From contig NZ_JBEWTB010000002.1 in the NCBI RefSeq assembly GCF_040549045.1, positions 186,001-250,000 of the forward strand: 64,000 nt of DNA, written 5' to 3'. The notes beneath the pieces are model-generated. The model saw only the letters and a program-made list of their open reading frames with translations, searched no databases and was not told the DNA's origin. Origin of the DNA: Endozoicomonas sp. NE40 (GTDB taxonomy: Bacteria; Pseudomonadota; Gammaproteobacteria; Pseudomonadales; Endozoicomonadaceae). A program made the translations under genes and the position numbers. How positions within the stretch are numbered: position 1 is the stretch's first letter; each line of letters begins with the position of its first letter. Shown in pieces: positions 1-9,037 of this stretch.

Positions 1-815
1 ATAAACCGGATCAGGCTGTGTAAGTCACCCTGATCAACAAACTGACCCTGTTCCTCATCCAGAAACCGGTTTCTCAGCTTTATGTAATTTTTCAGGTCTA
101 AACGGGCATTGCGGTAGAAAAAATTGGCCGTTGATATTGTGTCGTAAGTGGCTCTGTAACTTAAAGAGCTCCCCCAGCCGTGGGACGTCCTGATCAGCTC
201 ATAGATGGTGTGAGCTTTCTGATCCAGTGGCTCTTTTTCTGGAGGGTTGCCCGGCAGAAGGGCGTACAGTTCGACCGGATAAGTGCTCCACTGCCAGGGG
301 AAAATAGCGAACTCGTTAAACAGGTTGTAGGTGTATGTTGTTTTTTTTAATGTTTCGTAAATCCTTGAGCTGATGGCTTCGGACAACAACCTGATCGCAC
401 CATTATCGTCGCTTTCCTCTATTTTTTGCTCCAGATTTCTGGACAGTCCGGGCATCATTCCGGAGAGCCCGGAGCTGACTTCTGAAGCTATGATGTAGTG
501 TTTTAGCTGCCAGTGTGTGACCGGCATTCTTGCAGGCAGGGAGTCCTGAAGCTTCTTAAGGAAAAAGTCTATCTGCTCACGTGCATGGTTTTTGTAGGAG
601 TGGCCTGATTGTCCGCCTCCCCGGGACTCTTTTCTGCTTTCTGCTTCTATCATGGCCATGATGCCGTTGCAGACTATTCCACCAGAGCCGACGCCATAAA
701 TGCACTCATAGAAGGACTCTTCAAAATCTGCCTGTACCAGCAGGGCCCGGCTAAGCAGTAGCAACGCAATTATAATACTGTACGGATAGTTTTTGAGCCT
801 CTTGTTCTTATTCAT
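1..815 (-). CDS. Secreted hypothetical protein, partial (C-terminus beyond window edge)
   Basis: An open frame starts at the ATG at 815-813 and runs off the left edge without a stop, giving at least 271 residues. A GAGGTG ribosome-binding site lies just before the ATG. The N-terminus (MNKNKRLKNY, then a hydrophobic run IIIALLLLSRALLVQA) looks like a signal peptide cleaved before DFEES. The mature part is mixed in composition, contains a Cys pair near its start and shows no motif I recognise. It is likely an exported protein of unknown function. It stands alone on the minus strand, separated from uvrB by tRNA-Val and an integrase remnant, so it could belong to an integrated element. Confidence 0.65.
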   Translation of the reverse strand, partial: MNKNKRLKNYPYSIIIALLLLSRALLVQADFEESFYECIYGVGSGGIVCNGIMAMIEAESRKESRGGGQSGHSYKNHAREQIDFFLKKLQDSLPARMPVTHWQLKHYIIASEVSSGLSGMMPGLSRNLEQKIEESDDNGAIRLLSEAISSRIYETLKKTTYTYNLFNEFAIFPWQWSTYPVELYALLPGNPPEKEPLDQKAHTIYELIRTSHGWGSSLSYRATYDTISTANFFYRNARLDLKNYIKLRNRFLDEEQGQFVDQGDLHSLIRF

Positions 816-1130
816 TGGCACCTCGTTACTACGATTGATAGCGCAGGGTTACTGGTTGAAATACTTCCCGAAAACTGGCGGGTAATTTTTTGCACCTGAG
901 GTCAGGTACTAAGGTTTGAAGTTTTTTTATACAAATAGTTCCTTTGTCTCAGGTTCAGTTTGAAAAAAGAGGTGGACGGGGTAAGCGGCTGGTGGGGACT
1001 ATTTTGTTAACCACAAAGATCACGAAGAGCACAAAGGGAAGACTTTCTTAACGCCGTACCGGCAAGCCAGCCCTTTAGGAACCCCATCCGAGAGGACGCA
1101 AAATCAAGGAGTCATGCTCCACTCCGGAGC
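816..1130. other. Gene-free stretch with a REP-like hairpin
   Basis: No convincing gene is seen. It holds the start region of the upstream minus-strand gene, a purine-rich segment near 1014-1045 (ACCACAAAGATCACGAAGAG), and a perfect inverted repeat CATGCTCC/GGAGCATG with a 5-nt loop at 1113-1133, directly before the integrase remnant. The hairpin resembles dispersed palindromic repeats, but copy number cannot be judged from one window. Confidence 0.4.
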
Positions 1131-1411
1131 ATGGGAGCTGAACTTAAGGCTGTAGTTCAGGAATGCCTTAAAAAGCCAGAACAGCATCTGATGCTTACCC
1201 CGGATTGAGCCCCGGAGAACTTCCCACATTGCATGAAATCCGGGCGTTGGGTTCATGGATTTATGAGTACCGGGCAGAGTTTAATCATAACTATGTACAA
1301 TTACTCCCGGGACACTCAACAGGAAAAATGGCGACTGAGTATCAAGAGGGGCATGAGATAAAGTATCAGGAAGTTGAGGCAGGTTTAGCCCTGAAAGGGC
1401 TGGATATTTAA
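1131..1411 (+). pseudogene. Tyrosine recombinase (phage-type integrase) C-terminal remnant
   Basis: Two adjoining frames carry integrase-like sequence. The first (1131-1208) reads AELKAVVQECLKKPEQH and ends at TGA. The second (in frame from about 1172, ending 1411) carries the catalytic C-terminal signature: HEIRALGSWIYE (the H-x-x-R box), LLPGH (the L-x-G-H box) and MATEYQEGHE with the nucleophilic Tyr, then KYQEVEAGLAL, a common tail of lambda-type integrases. The N-terminal half and the first catalytic Arg are absent, and a short deletion plus frameshift lies near 1203-1207, so it is inactive. It points at the 3' end of tRNA-Val 78 bp away, the usual place for an island integrase. It is therefore probably the relic of an element inserted at that tRNA gene. 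Confidence 0.7.
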
Positions 1412-1430
1412 AATTTTTCCATTTTTTCCA

Positions 1431-1471
1431 CTAACAAAAAAGCCCACCATGAAGGTGGGCTTTTTTGTTAG
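1431..1471. terminator. Bidirectional rho-independent terminator
   Basis: CTAACAAAAAAGCCCACC, loop ATGAA, then the complementary arm ending in TTTTTTGTTAG. The GC stem is flanked by A- and T-runs, so it can end transcription from tRNA-Val on the minus strand and from the integrase side on the plus strand. Confidence 0.85.
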
Positions 1472-1488
1472 TGCCACAAGGGCTTGTC

Positions 1489-1565
1489 TGGTAGGCGATA
1501 GCAGATTCGAACTGCCGACCTCCACGATGTCAACGTGGCGCTCTAACCAACTGAGCTAACCGCCT
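1489..1565 (-). tRNA. tRNA-Val (anticodon GAC)
   Basis: Read on the minus strand, the 77-nt sequence folds as a cloverleaf. The acceptor stem is AGGCGGT/ATCGCCT with one G-T pair, the D-arm has GCTCAGTTGGTTAGAGC, and the anticodon stem CCACG/CGTGG encloses loop TTGACAT (anticodon GAC). The T-arm is GGCAG/CTGCT-like with TTCGAAC, the discriminator is A, and CCA is encoded. It is transcribed in the same direction as uvrB and followed by a strong terminator. Confidence 0.93.
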
Positions 1566-1577
1566 GAAGTTGGGTGT

Positions 1578-1605
1578 ATATTATCAACAGGAATGAAAAT
1601 TTCAA
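1578..1605 (-). promoter_or_regulatory. Putative sigma-70 promoter of tRNA-Val
   Basis: On the minus strand, TTGAAA and TAATAT are separated by 16 nt. The -10 box ends 12 nt before the tRNA 5' end, as expected for a stable-RNA promoter. Confidence 0.55.
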
Positions 1606-1639
1606 GCCCTGATTACTCCAAAATGATAATTCAGTGCTT

Positions 1640-3646
1640 TTATTTCAATGCTTTATCCCGCAAACGGCTGATCTGGTCCCTCAACGAAGCTGCTTCCTCA
1701 AACTCAAGATTACGGGCGTGTTCCATCATCTGGTTTTCCAGCTTAGTGATCCGTTTCGTCATAGCTTCCGGTGTCAGGGCGACATCATAAACAGCCTCAG
1801 GCTCTGCCACCTTACGGGTTCTGGCTCCCTTCTTCTTACCCGGTGTCACGGCTCCTTCAAGAATATCTGACACCGATTTCTGCACGGACTTTGGCACAAT
1901 GCCATGTTGCTCATTGTGGGCCAGCTGTTTCGTACGACGGCGTTCAGTCTCCTTCATCGCCCGGTCCATTGAACCTGTCACCTTATCCGCGTAAAGAATA
2001 GCCCGTCCGTTTACATTTCGTGCCGCCCGGCCAATGGTCTGGATTAAAGAGCGATCAGAACGCAGGAAACCTTCTTTATCCGCATCCAGTATTGCCACCA
2101 GCGACACTTCCGGCATATCCAGACCTTCCCGCAACAGGTTAATGCCCACCAGCACATCAAATGCGCCAATACGCAGATCCCTGATAATCTCGACCCGTTC
2201 AACCGTATCAATGTCCGAGTGCAGATACCGCACCCGAACCCCATGTTCACTCAGGTATTCGGTCAGGTCTTCCGCCATACGTTTTGTCAGCGTAGTGACT
2301 AATACTCGTTCGCCTTTCTCAACCGTATGGTTAATTTCAGACAGCAGGTCATCCACCTGGGTCGTCGCCGGACGGACCTCAATAACCGGATCAACCAGGC
2401 CGGTTGGTCGAACTACCTGATCAACGATCTGATCCTGATGCTCTTCTTCATACTTGCCGGGAGTCGCCGATACAAAAACGGTCTGTGGTCGTCTGTCTTC
2501 CCACTCTTCAAACCTTAGTGGCCGGTTATCCAGAGCCGACGGCAGACGGAAACCGAATTCCACCAGAGTCTCTTTGCGGGAACGATCGCCTTTATACATC
2601 GCCCCGATCTGTGGAACCGTGACATGGGATTCATCAATCACCAGCAGGGCGTTATCAGGAATGTAGTCAAACAGGGTCGGTGGCGGAGTCCCCGGTGGCA
2701 TTTTAGTCAGGTGTCGTGAATAGTTTTCAATCCCAGTGCAATAACCCAGCTCCAGCATCATCTCAACGTCATAGCGGGTTCGCTGCTCCAGTCTCTGTGC
2801 TTCAACCAATTTGTTATTATCGCGTAATACCTGCAGACGCTCTTTTAACTCCGCCTTAATTGCATCCGTAGCATCAATAATGGTCTGCCTGGGAGTCACA
2901 TAGTGGGTTTTCGGATAGATGGTGACTCTGGGCAGTTTCTGCAGTACTTCTCCCGTCAATGGATCAAACAGGCTGATCGCTTCCAGTTCGTCATCAAACA
3001 GCTCGAGCCGAACCGCTTCTTTTTCCGATTCCGCCGGGAAAATATCAATCACATCACCACGTACCCGATAGGTGGCGCGTCTCAGTTCTGTATCATTACG
3101 GGTATATTGCAGCTCCGCCAGATTGCGCAACACCTGACGTTGATCAATCTGATCGCCACGATCCAGGTGCATCATCATTTTTTTATACGACTGCGGATCA
3201 CCCAAACCGTAAATCGCTGATACCGTCGCCACAATGATCGCGTCTTCACGCTCCATCAACGCTTTGGTGGCTGACAGGCGCATCTGTTCGATGTGTTCAT
3301 TCACCGATGCGTCTTTTTCGATAAAGGTATCAGAGCTGGGTACATAGGCTTCCGGCTGGTAATAATCGTAGTAAGAAACAAAATACTCAACGGAGTTGTC
3401 CGGAAAGAACTCTTTGAACTCGCCGTACAACTGCGCAGCCAGCGTCTTGTTATGAGCCATTATGATGGTGGGTCTCTGGATCTTCTCGATCACATTCGCC
3501 ACGGTAAAGGTTTTGCCCGACCCGGTTACCCCCAGCAACGTCTGGCATGCCAGTCCTGACTGAACCCCTGCCACCAGCTTTTCTATCGCCTCAGGCTGAT
3601 CACCGGCCGGTTTGAACCCGGCTGAAACTCTAAATTCTTTTCCCAT
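1640..3646 (-). CDS. uvrB: Excinuclease ABC subunit B (UvrB)
   Basis: UvrB is the damage-verifying helicase-like subunit of nucleotide excision repair. It is loaded by UvrA and then recruits UvrC for incision. The 668 residues match the usual length. Walker A GVTGSGKT is at residues 39-46. The DNA-clamping beta-hairpin region (YYDYYQPEAYVP) follows near residue 90, then DEAD-like DESH and helicase motif VI (QTIGRAARN). The C-terminal UvrC-binding UVR motif (ITKLENQMMEHARNLEFEEAA) is intact. It is the gene upstream of tRNA-Val on the same strand. I saw no LexA box in the 230 bp upstream, although E. coli uvrB is SOS-controlled; a TATAAT-like -10 lies at 3701-3696. Confidence 0.98.
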   Translation of the reverse strand: MGKEFRVSAGFKPAGDQPEAIEKLVAGVQSGLACQTLLGVTGSGKTFTVANVIEKIQRPTIIMAHNKTLAAQLYGEFKEFFPDNSVEYFVSYYDYYQPEAYVPSSDTFIEKDASVNEHIEQMRLSATKALMEREDAIIVATVSAIYGLGDPQSYKKMMMHLDRGDQIDQRQVLRNLAELQYTRNDTELRRATYRVRGDVIDIFPAESEKEAVRLELFDDELEAISLFDPLTGEVLQKLPRVTIYPKTHYVTPRQTIIDATDAIKAELKERLQVLRDNNKLVEAQRLEQRTRYDVEMMLELGYCTGIENYSRHLTKMPPGTPPPTLFDYIPDNALLVIDESHVTVPQIGAMYKGDRSRKETLVEFGFRLPSALDNRPLRFEEWEDRRPQTVFVSATPGKYEEEHQDQIVDQVVRPTGLVDPVIEVRPATTQVDDLLSEINHTVEKGERVLVTTLTKRMAEDLTEYLSEHGVRVRYLHSDIDTVERVEIIRDLRIGAFDVLVGINLLREGLDMPEVSLVAILDADKEGFLRSDRSLIQTIGRAARNVNGRAILYADKVTGSMDRAMKETERRRTKQLAHNEQHGIVPKSVQKSVSDILEGAVTPGKKKGARTRKVAEPEAVYDVALTPEAMTKRITKLENQMMEHARNLEFEEAASLRDQISRLRDKALK

Positions 3647-3878
3647 ATAAACCCGACATGCAGACTTCTGAGTCCTGCGTTAAACCATTGACTCTATTAT
3701 ACGAAGCAAATGCTTTGGTAAGGAAACGTATGCCTGCCAAAAAACAAGCCCGTAGCATCCCCTGCGCTGGTTGTGTATTATGCGTAGCGTCAGTAGCACA
3801 TAAAAAGCATAAACACCCGCATAATAAAGCTACAACGTCATTCTACATCGATATAAAGAACGATAAACGAGGAACATC

Positions 3879-5057
3879 GTGACTGGTCAACCTTCCCAAC
3901 GCGTTCAAATGGTCAAGCCATCCCCTACTCTTGCGGTGACTGCCCGTGCTGCCGAATTAAGAGCAGCCGGTAAGGACATCATCGGACTGGGTGCCGGCGA
4001 ACCTGACTTCGACACACCTGTGCATATTAAAAACGCTGCCCTGAAAGCTATCGCTGAAGGTAAAACCAAGTACACCGCAGTCGACGGCACCCCTGAACTG
4101 AAACAGGCCATTATCAATAAATTCAAGCGCGACAATGATATCAGCTATACACCGGAGCAGATTCTGGTCTCCTGCGGTGGCAAGCAGAGCTTCTTCAACC
4201 TTGCGCTGGCACTGATTAATCCCGGCGACGAGGTGGTTATTCCTGCTCCATACTGGGTGTCCTATCCTGACATGGTGACCATTGCAGAAGGCAAGCCTGT
4301 TATTGTCAAAGCGACGCTGGAAAACCGCTTCAAGCTGACTCCGGAACAGCTGGACGCTGCCATTACCGATAAAACCCGGCTTGTAGTACTAAACAGCCCG
4401 TCCAACCCCAGCGGAACCGCCTATACCCGCCTGGAGCTGGAAGCCCTCGGTGATGTACTGAGAAAATATCCGGAAGTACTGGTCGCCACTGATGATATGT
4501 ACGAACACATTCTCTGGAGCGATGAGCCGTTCTGCAACATCCTGATGGCATGCCCTGATCTGTACGACAGAACCATTGTACTGAACGGTGTGTCCAAGGC
4601 TTACTCCATGACCGGCTGGCGTATTGGCTACTGTGGCGGCCCTGCCTGGCTGATCAAAAACATGAAAAAAATTCAGTCTCAGAGCACCTCCAATCCATGC
4701 TCTATCGCCCAGGCTGCCGCAACGGAAGCCCTGGACGGCCCTCAGGATTGTGTCAAAGTCATGCTGGCTGCCTTCAAAAAACGCCATGACTATGTCGTTG
4801 GTCGCCTGAACGAACTGCCCGGAGTAACAGCCATTGAAAGCGACGGCACGTTCTACGCTTTCCCGGATTTCAGTGAAGCCATGCAGAACCTCGATATCGA
4901 AAAAGATACGGACCTGGCAGAAATGCTGCTGGAGAAAGGCGTTGCCCTGGTACCCGGTTCTGCATTCGGTGCTGAAGGCTGTATGCGCCTGTCCTATGCC
5001 ACCAGCGAACTGGCACTGGAGACCGCTCTGGATCGCCTTCAGGATGCCCTGTCCTGA
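3879..5057 (+). CDS. Aspartate aminotransferase, class I/II PLP enzyme
   Basis: It transfers the amino group between aspartate and 2-oxoglutarate using PLP in the cytoplasm. The GTG start is chosen because GAGGA lies 6 nt upstream. The protein starts MTGQPSQRVQMVKPSPTLAV, which is the subgroup Ib (Thermus/alphaproteobacterial-like) aspartate aminotransferase type rather than E. coli AspC. Key features are NSPSNPSGT (residues 172-180), the cofactor lysine at 240 in SKAYSMTGWR, and the RLSYA substrate-carboxylate Arg near the C-terminus. The 392 residues are a normal length. It is a single gene, divergent from uvrB. Broader specificity (for example prephenate or glutamate) is possible in this subgroup. 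Confidence 0.9.
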   Translation: MTGQPSQRVQMVKPSPTLAVTARAAELRAAGKDIIGLGAGEPDFDTPVHIKNAALKAIAEGKTKYTAVDGTPELKQAIINKFKRDNDISYTPEQILVSCGGKQSFFNLALALINPGDEVVIPAPYWVSYPDMVTIAEGKPVIVKATLENRFKLTPEQLDAAITDKTRLVVLNSPSNPSGTAYTRLELEALGDVLRKYPEVLVATDDMYEHILWSDEPFCNILMACPDLYDRTIVLNGVSKAYSMTGWRIGYCGGPAWLIKNMKKIQSQSTSNPCSIAQAAATEALDGPQDCVKVMLAAFKKRHDYVVGRLNELPGVTAIESDGTFYAFPDFSEAMQNLDIEKDTDLAEMLLEKGVALVPGSAFGAEGCMRLSYATSELALETALDRLQDALS

Positions 5058-5076
5058 TTATTGTCTTTTAGTACCC

Positions 5077-5098
5077 GGGGAACACTATAGCGTTCCCC
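5077..5098. repeat. 22-bp near-perfect palindrome downstream of the aminotransferase gene
   Basis: GGGGAACACTATAGCGTTCCCC is a palindrome with a single mismatched pair, 20 bp after the stop codon. It lacks a T-run, so it is a weak terminator candidate and could instead be an operator for the following M23 peptidase gene. Confidence 0.5.
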
Positions 5099-5269
5099 GC
5101 TTCCTGCCCTGCCAGAAACGCATGTTCATGCGTGTAATTCTCAATAGTGTACAGTTGTACCAGCTGCAATACTGAGCGCAGATCGAGCCAGCTCCCGTTC
5201 GAATTTTATCGACGCTCGTATATCTCCGACGCTCGCATCTTACCAACATAGTTAACACCCGATGCCTCC

Positions 5270-6556
5270 ATGCTACGAAAAATAACACTGCCGTTACGCC
5301 CCTTTGCAACAGGGTTGTTACTGATTTGCAGTGGCCTGACAGCTGCACAAACTACCTATGACCTGTACGATCATGACATCCTCGGCGCTCCTGTACAGGA
5401 GTCCGTGCCAGAAGACAGTGATCACCAGGACACAGACTGGCACCAATATAACGTTAAAAACAATGACAATATCTGGACCCTGTTTAAGCACGAAAGGCTG
5501 TCTGAGTTTGACCTGATTGACCTGTTCAGTGCTTCTGGAGCCGGAAAACACCTTAGCCAACTGGAGTTGTCACCGATAGTTCACTATCGGGTCGATGAAC
5601 AGAGACGACTGCTGCAACTGAAGCTCATGATGGTGACCGGAGAAAACATCATCTTTGACCGTTACCAGGACAAGTTCCTGATGACCGTTTCAGAATCCAA
5701 ACAGATCGACGATGACAAACCCCGGAAGAATACACTCTACCAGCGGGTATCCGGTGAAATTTCAAACAATTTCTATAAGAGTGCAAAAGCTGTGGGACTA
5801 AGCACTGAAACCATTTTGCAGTTTTCCAGTATTTTTCAGTCGGACATCGATTTTAACCGCGCAATACAAACCGGCGATCGTTTTAAAATTCTGCTGGAAC
5901 CCGGAGACAGTAGCGACTCACAAGATCAGAATACGATTGTTGCCGCCCAGTTCATACAGAGCCATCGTACCCTAACCGCCCTGCTAAGCGACGACGGGAA
6001 TTATTACACGCCGACAGGCCAGCTGATTGGCGGTACCTTTTCAAGAGATCCGTTAGGCAACAGTGCGCCCATCAGTTCAGGTTTTAGCCTTAGCCGCATT
6101 CACCCCATCACTGGCGTCAAACAGCCACACTTAGGCACAGACTGGGCAACGCCTGTGGGTACGCCAGTCTATGCAGTAGCCGATGGTCGTGTAAAAAAGG
6201 CTGTCAGGGGACACCCGGCGGCAGGCAACTATATCGAGCTGCAAAATGGCGGACGCTATGTAACTCGCTATTTACACCTTGATCGCCTTAGCGTGGCGGC
6301 TGAACAACAGGTCAGAAAAGGGGACCTGATTGGTTACAGTGGCAACACCGGCCTTTCGACCGGCCCCCACCTGCACTTTGAGCTGTATATTGATGGGCAG
6401 GCTGTCGATATCATGACCGCAAAGCTGCCCGACCAGAAACAACTCAAAGGCCCGTCTCTGCAACGCTTCAGAGAAAACAGCCAGGGGCGACTGGCACAAC
6501 TTCAGCAAAATTCTGACAAAAGGCTTTTGGCTTCTTTGTCCAATGCACAGGATTAA
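5270..6556 (+). CDS. M23 family murein endopeptidase (MepM-like)
   Basis: It is probably a periplasmic zinc endopeptidase that cleaves peptidoglycan cross-links during cell-wall growth. An N-terminal hydrophobic segment (FATGLLLICSGLTAAQ) looks like a signal peptide or anchor. The middle region (about residues 55-110) resembles the OapA/LysM-like domain found before the catalytic domain in MepM/YebA proteins. The LytM domain has H287-x3-D291 in HLGTDWATPVGTPVYAVADG and the H367-L-H369 motif, so all zinc ligands are present. The 428 residues fit the family. It stands as a single gene after the aminotransferase, with a 210-bp gap. Confidence 0.88.
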   Translation: MLRKITLPLRPFATGLLLICSGLTAAQTTYDLYDHDILGAPVQESVPEDSDHQDTDWHQYNVKNNDNIWTLFKHERLSEFDLIDLFSASGAGKHLSQLELSPIVHYRVDEQRRLLQLKLMMVTGENIIFDRYQDKFLMTVSESKQIDDDKPRKNTLYQRVSGEISNNFYKSAKAVGLSTETILQFSSIFQSDIDFNRAIQTGDRFKILLEPGDSSDSQDQNTIVAAQFIQSHRTLTALLSDDGNYYTPTGQLIGGTFSRDPLGNSAPISSGFSLSRIHPITGVKQPHLGTDWATPVGTPVYAVADGRVKKAVRGHPAAGNYIELQNGGRYVTRYLHLDRLSVAAEQQVRKGDLIGYSGNTGLSTGPHLHFELYIDGQAVDIMTAKLPDQKQLKGPSLQRFRENSQGRLAQLQQNSDKRLLASLSNAQD

Positions 6557-6637
6557 CGACAGAAGGTTGGCCTGAACTCTCTTACCTGACAACAGCCAGC
6601 CTTGTTCTAAGCCCAAAATGCTATTCATAGGATTACA

Positions 6638-7960
6638 CTAATCATCCTCCTCAGCGCTACCAGAGTTTTCTTCGGACTCATCAGATGAGGGCTTCTGTTG
6701 CTCTCGCCAGTCAAACTGTTTTTCATATTCAGATGGTACTTCAATCCCGAAAGCTGCCTGACAATCGCTGAAACCAGGCATTACGACAATTTCTTTCCAG
6801 TCATCGTCTGTAGCTTTGGCAAGCTCTTCATTAATGGTATTCCTGTCAGCAGCACCCTTACCCCTCCTTCTCGAACGTCCTACTTCATGGCTAATACGTC
6901 GAAATACGCGCCGCAATTGTTTCAGATTGGCTGACGACGTTACTGCCACTGTTTTCATTCGCCTCCCTTTTACTTTGGTATTCTTTTTAGATCCATTACC
7001 TTTATCTTCTTCCTCTTTATTTTCATCGTCTTCTTCTGCCTCATCCGGCTTCGAAGTATCGTCTTTATATCTGCGCTTGTCCTTATCCCCATCCCCATCA
7101 TCACCACCTGCAGCACCGGCGCTACCTCCAGATGGCGGTGGCGGAGGTGGCGGTGCAGCTCCCCCACCTGAGGCCTTCTTATTGTTTTTTCTGGCATCAC
7201 TTGCCTGACGGATTTTAGCCCTGTTAGGCCGCCCTCCTTTTACGACCTCCTGCATTGGTACCCTACCATCAGCCAGCAAGCCTGAACCGTTATAAGAGGG
7301 ACAAACCGGCTTCTGGAGATTAAGTACTTCAGGGATGATCCAAGAATCGTACTCAACACCTTCGAACTCAACCTTTACGACCTCTTGGAGATAGCATCCA
7401 CCGGGAGTCGACGGCAGATTGGAGGCATCCACTCGCAGATGACTCAGATTGACCACCTTTTCATACACCAGAATCAGAAAAGGATATTCAAACCCCGGTC
7501 TGGCTGAAAAAGTTAAACGGGAAGATGACTGCAAAGGAAAGCTGTTTACAGGCAGCAACCGATCCCGGGAGAGAGAGTTCCTGCCAAACCCGACCAATTG
7601 ACCACTAGCCTGAACCAGGTCAGCCGGGATAAACCAGCTATTCAAGCCCTCTTCGTTAGCCACGATAGCATCTTTCAGCATTCCGGCTTCTGCTGCACTG
7701 AGCTTAAGAGGCTTATTCAGTTCCAGGGAACCCGAACCGGCAAACTGGATCTGCTTCTGGTTAATATCCGTTTCACTGAGCCTGGGGCTGGCAGGTGTAA
7801 GGTGCCGGTTTATTTTTCTGGAAAGTTCATAAGGCGACTTTGCTACCCAATTCTCAATTTCAGGGTAGTTAAGAAAGTCCACCTCTGCTGCCAGTACAAA
7901 TGAAGTAAAAAAGAGCGATAAGATACAGCACCACTTCATAAACCATCGCGCAATTATCAT
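6638..7960 (-). CDS. Secreted low-complexity hypothetical protein
   Basis: A 440-residue protein with an N-terminal signal-like segment (WCCILSLFFTSFVLAAEV). The first half (residues about 25-235) is an ordinary mixed-composition domain with a Cys pair near residues 190 and 220. The middle is low complexity: a polyproline run PPPPPPP, Gly/Ala, then long Asp/Glu/Lys-rich stretches (about 255-325). After a basic patch (RRISHEVGRSRRRGKG) it ends in an acidic tail. I recognise no family. Two starts are possible, residue 1 or Met8. Composition suggests a flexible exported protein, perhaps surface- or host-directed. Confidence 0.65.
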   Translation of the reverse strand: MIIARWFMKWCCILSLFFTSFVLAAEVDFLNYPEIENWVAKSPYELSRKINRHLTPASPRLSETDINQKQIQFAGSGSLELNKPLKLSAAEAGMLKDAIVANEEGLNSWFIPADLVQASGQLVGFGRNSLSRDRLLPVNSFPLQSSSRLTFSARPGFEYPFLILVYEKVVNLSHLRVDASNLPSTPGGCYLQEVVKVEFEGVEYDSWIIPEVLNLQKPVCPSYNGSGLLADGRVPMQEVVKGGRPNRAKIRQASDARKNNKKASGGGAAPPPPPPPSGGSAGAAGGDDGDGDKDKRRYKDDTSKPDEAEEDDENKEEEDKGNGSKKNTKVKGRRMKTVAVTSSANLKQLRRVFRRISHEVGRSRRRGKGAADRNTINEELAKATDDDWKEIVVMPGFSDCQAAFGIEVPSEYEKQFDWREQQKPSSDESEENSGSAEEDD

Positions 7961-8190
7961 TTCTGATTTATCCGGTTCAAAATAAGGGGCCAGTATAGTT
8001 CAGCCATCAGGCAACCCCGCCAATATCAGCCCGGTGTTTACGGAGAAATTGGTAAATGATTGTTAAAGCTTCTACAGCTTAATGCGTTTTTTTGATAAAC
8101 ATACCAGCAAAATGCAAGAGGTCTCCTGCACCCGAAAGGTTAAACCTTAACCTGCATTGCAGGATAAGCAGTATGCAAAAAGGATAAGAT

Positions 8191-8694
8191 ATGAAAAAGT
8201 CCATCATTGCTCTTGGCAGTTGCCTGTTAATGTCCAATATAGCGGTAGCCAGCAGCTTTTCAGATACTGCCGAGATCGTCTCGGTAAAAGAAATTTTCCG
8301 GACAGAAACCATTCGCACCCCCTATCAGGTCTGCGAAGAAAAAATGGTGATTGTTGAGGAACGAACCGGTTCCAGCCCGGTATCAACCGTGGCAGGTGCT
8401 ATCGTGGGTGGCGTTGTCGGCAACCAGTTTGGCAAAGGTTCAGGCAATGTTGCCATGACCGCCGCAGGTGCCGCCCTGGGTGGGGCAATCGGTTCCGAAT
8501 CCAGTGGTAACACGACCAGCTCTGCACAAACCGTTAACCAGTGCCGGACAGAGTACAACGTCGAACATCGCAATGTTCTGGACCATTATCAGGTCACCTA
8601 CAATTACAATGGGCAGGTACGAACATGGGGAACCCCAAACAAACCATCCGGGAACACATTGCGGGTTAATGTGAATGTCACACCGAGCGGATAA
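8191..8694 (+). CDS. Glycine-zipper 2TM domain protein, exported
   Basis: A 167-residue protein with a signal peptide (MKKSIIALGSCLLMSNIAVA). Its central glycine zipper (about residues 68-108, AGAIVGGVVGNQF and AAGAALGGAIGS) has the GxxxG spacing of the Rick_17kDa_Anti/SlyB-PcP group of envelope proteins. Two Cys residues flank the zipper (near residues 49 and 118). There is no lipobox, so a periplasmic or outer-membrane-associated protein rather than a lipoprotein is expected. The precise role of this family is unclear; related proteins influence envelope integrity. Confidence 0.8.
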   Translation: MKKSIIALGSCLLMSNIAVASSFSDTAEIVSVKEIFRTETIRTPYQVCEEKMVIVEERTGSSPVSTVAGAIVGGVVGNQFGKGSGNVAMTAAGAALGGAIGSESSGNTTSSAQTVNQCRTEYNVEHRNVLDHYQVTYNYNGQVRTWGTPNKPSGNTLRVNVNVTPSG

Positions 8695-9037
8695 GGCGAA
8701 AAATGCACAGTCTGACTAACAAGTTCGGAAAATAATGTCAGCATCCCTAACAAACCGAACTTACAGAGCACAGGACTGCAACTTTGTCTCACCCTCCCGG
8801 TCTTACGTTGTGAACGTCAGGCGATTATCCAGGACCGGATAACCAGGCAAAACCTTGCAGCCTGGCTTGCAACGGACTGCAGTCACTGCGTTATGCTGAC
8901 AGCATTGATACCAGAAACAGGAACAAAGAGGTATTAAAGTCCATGCAAACTGTCGTTCACGTCGAAAAAGGGGCACTTTCCCTTCGATCCCTGTGACCCC
9001 TTTTTCGACACCTTTAACCATCAGGTAACCTCAAAAT
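8695..9037. other. Gene-free stretch between glycine-zipper gene and cysG
   Basis: No gene is supported. The main structure is a perfect 13-bp inverted repeat, GTCGAAAAAGGGG at 8961-8973 and its complement at 8997-9009 with a 23-nt loop. It lies about 30 bp beyond the cysG stop and may act as a transcription end for cysG. Confidence 0.45.
8961..9009. repeat. Perfect 13-bp inverted repeat, possible cysG terminator
   Basis: The arms GTCGAAAAAGGGG and CCCCTTTTTCGAC are fully complementary. On the minus strand the second arm contains TTTTT but no further T-run follows, so its terminator function is uncertain. Confidence 0.5.

Noticed and set aside
3647..3878. LexA box upstream of uvrB
   Set aside because: No CTGT-N8-ACAG match was found between uvrB and the aminotransferase gene.
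3658..3882. 74-codon plus-strand ORF before the aminotransferase
   Set aside because: It fills a promoter region, ends at the aminotransferase start and shows no family features.
6816..7208. 130-codon plus-strand frame rich in Ser and Pro
   Set aside because: It is the antisense image of the low-complexity acidic/proline region of the minus-strand secreted protein.
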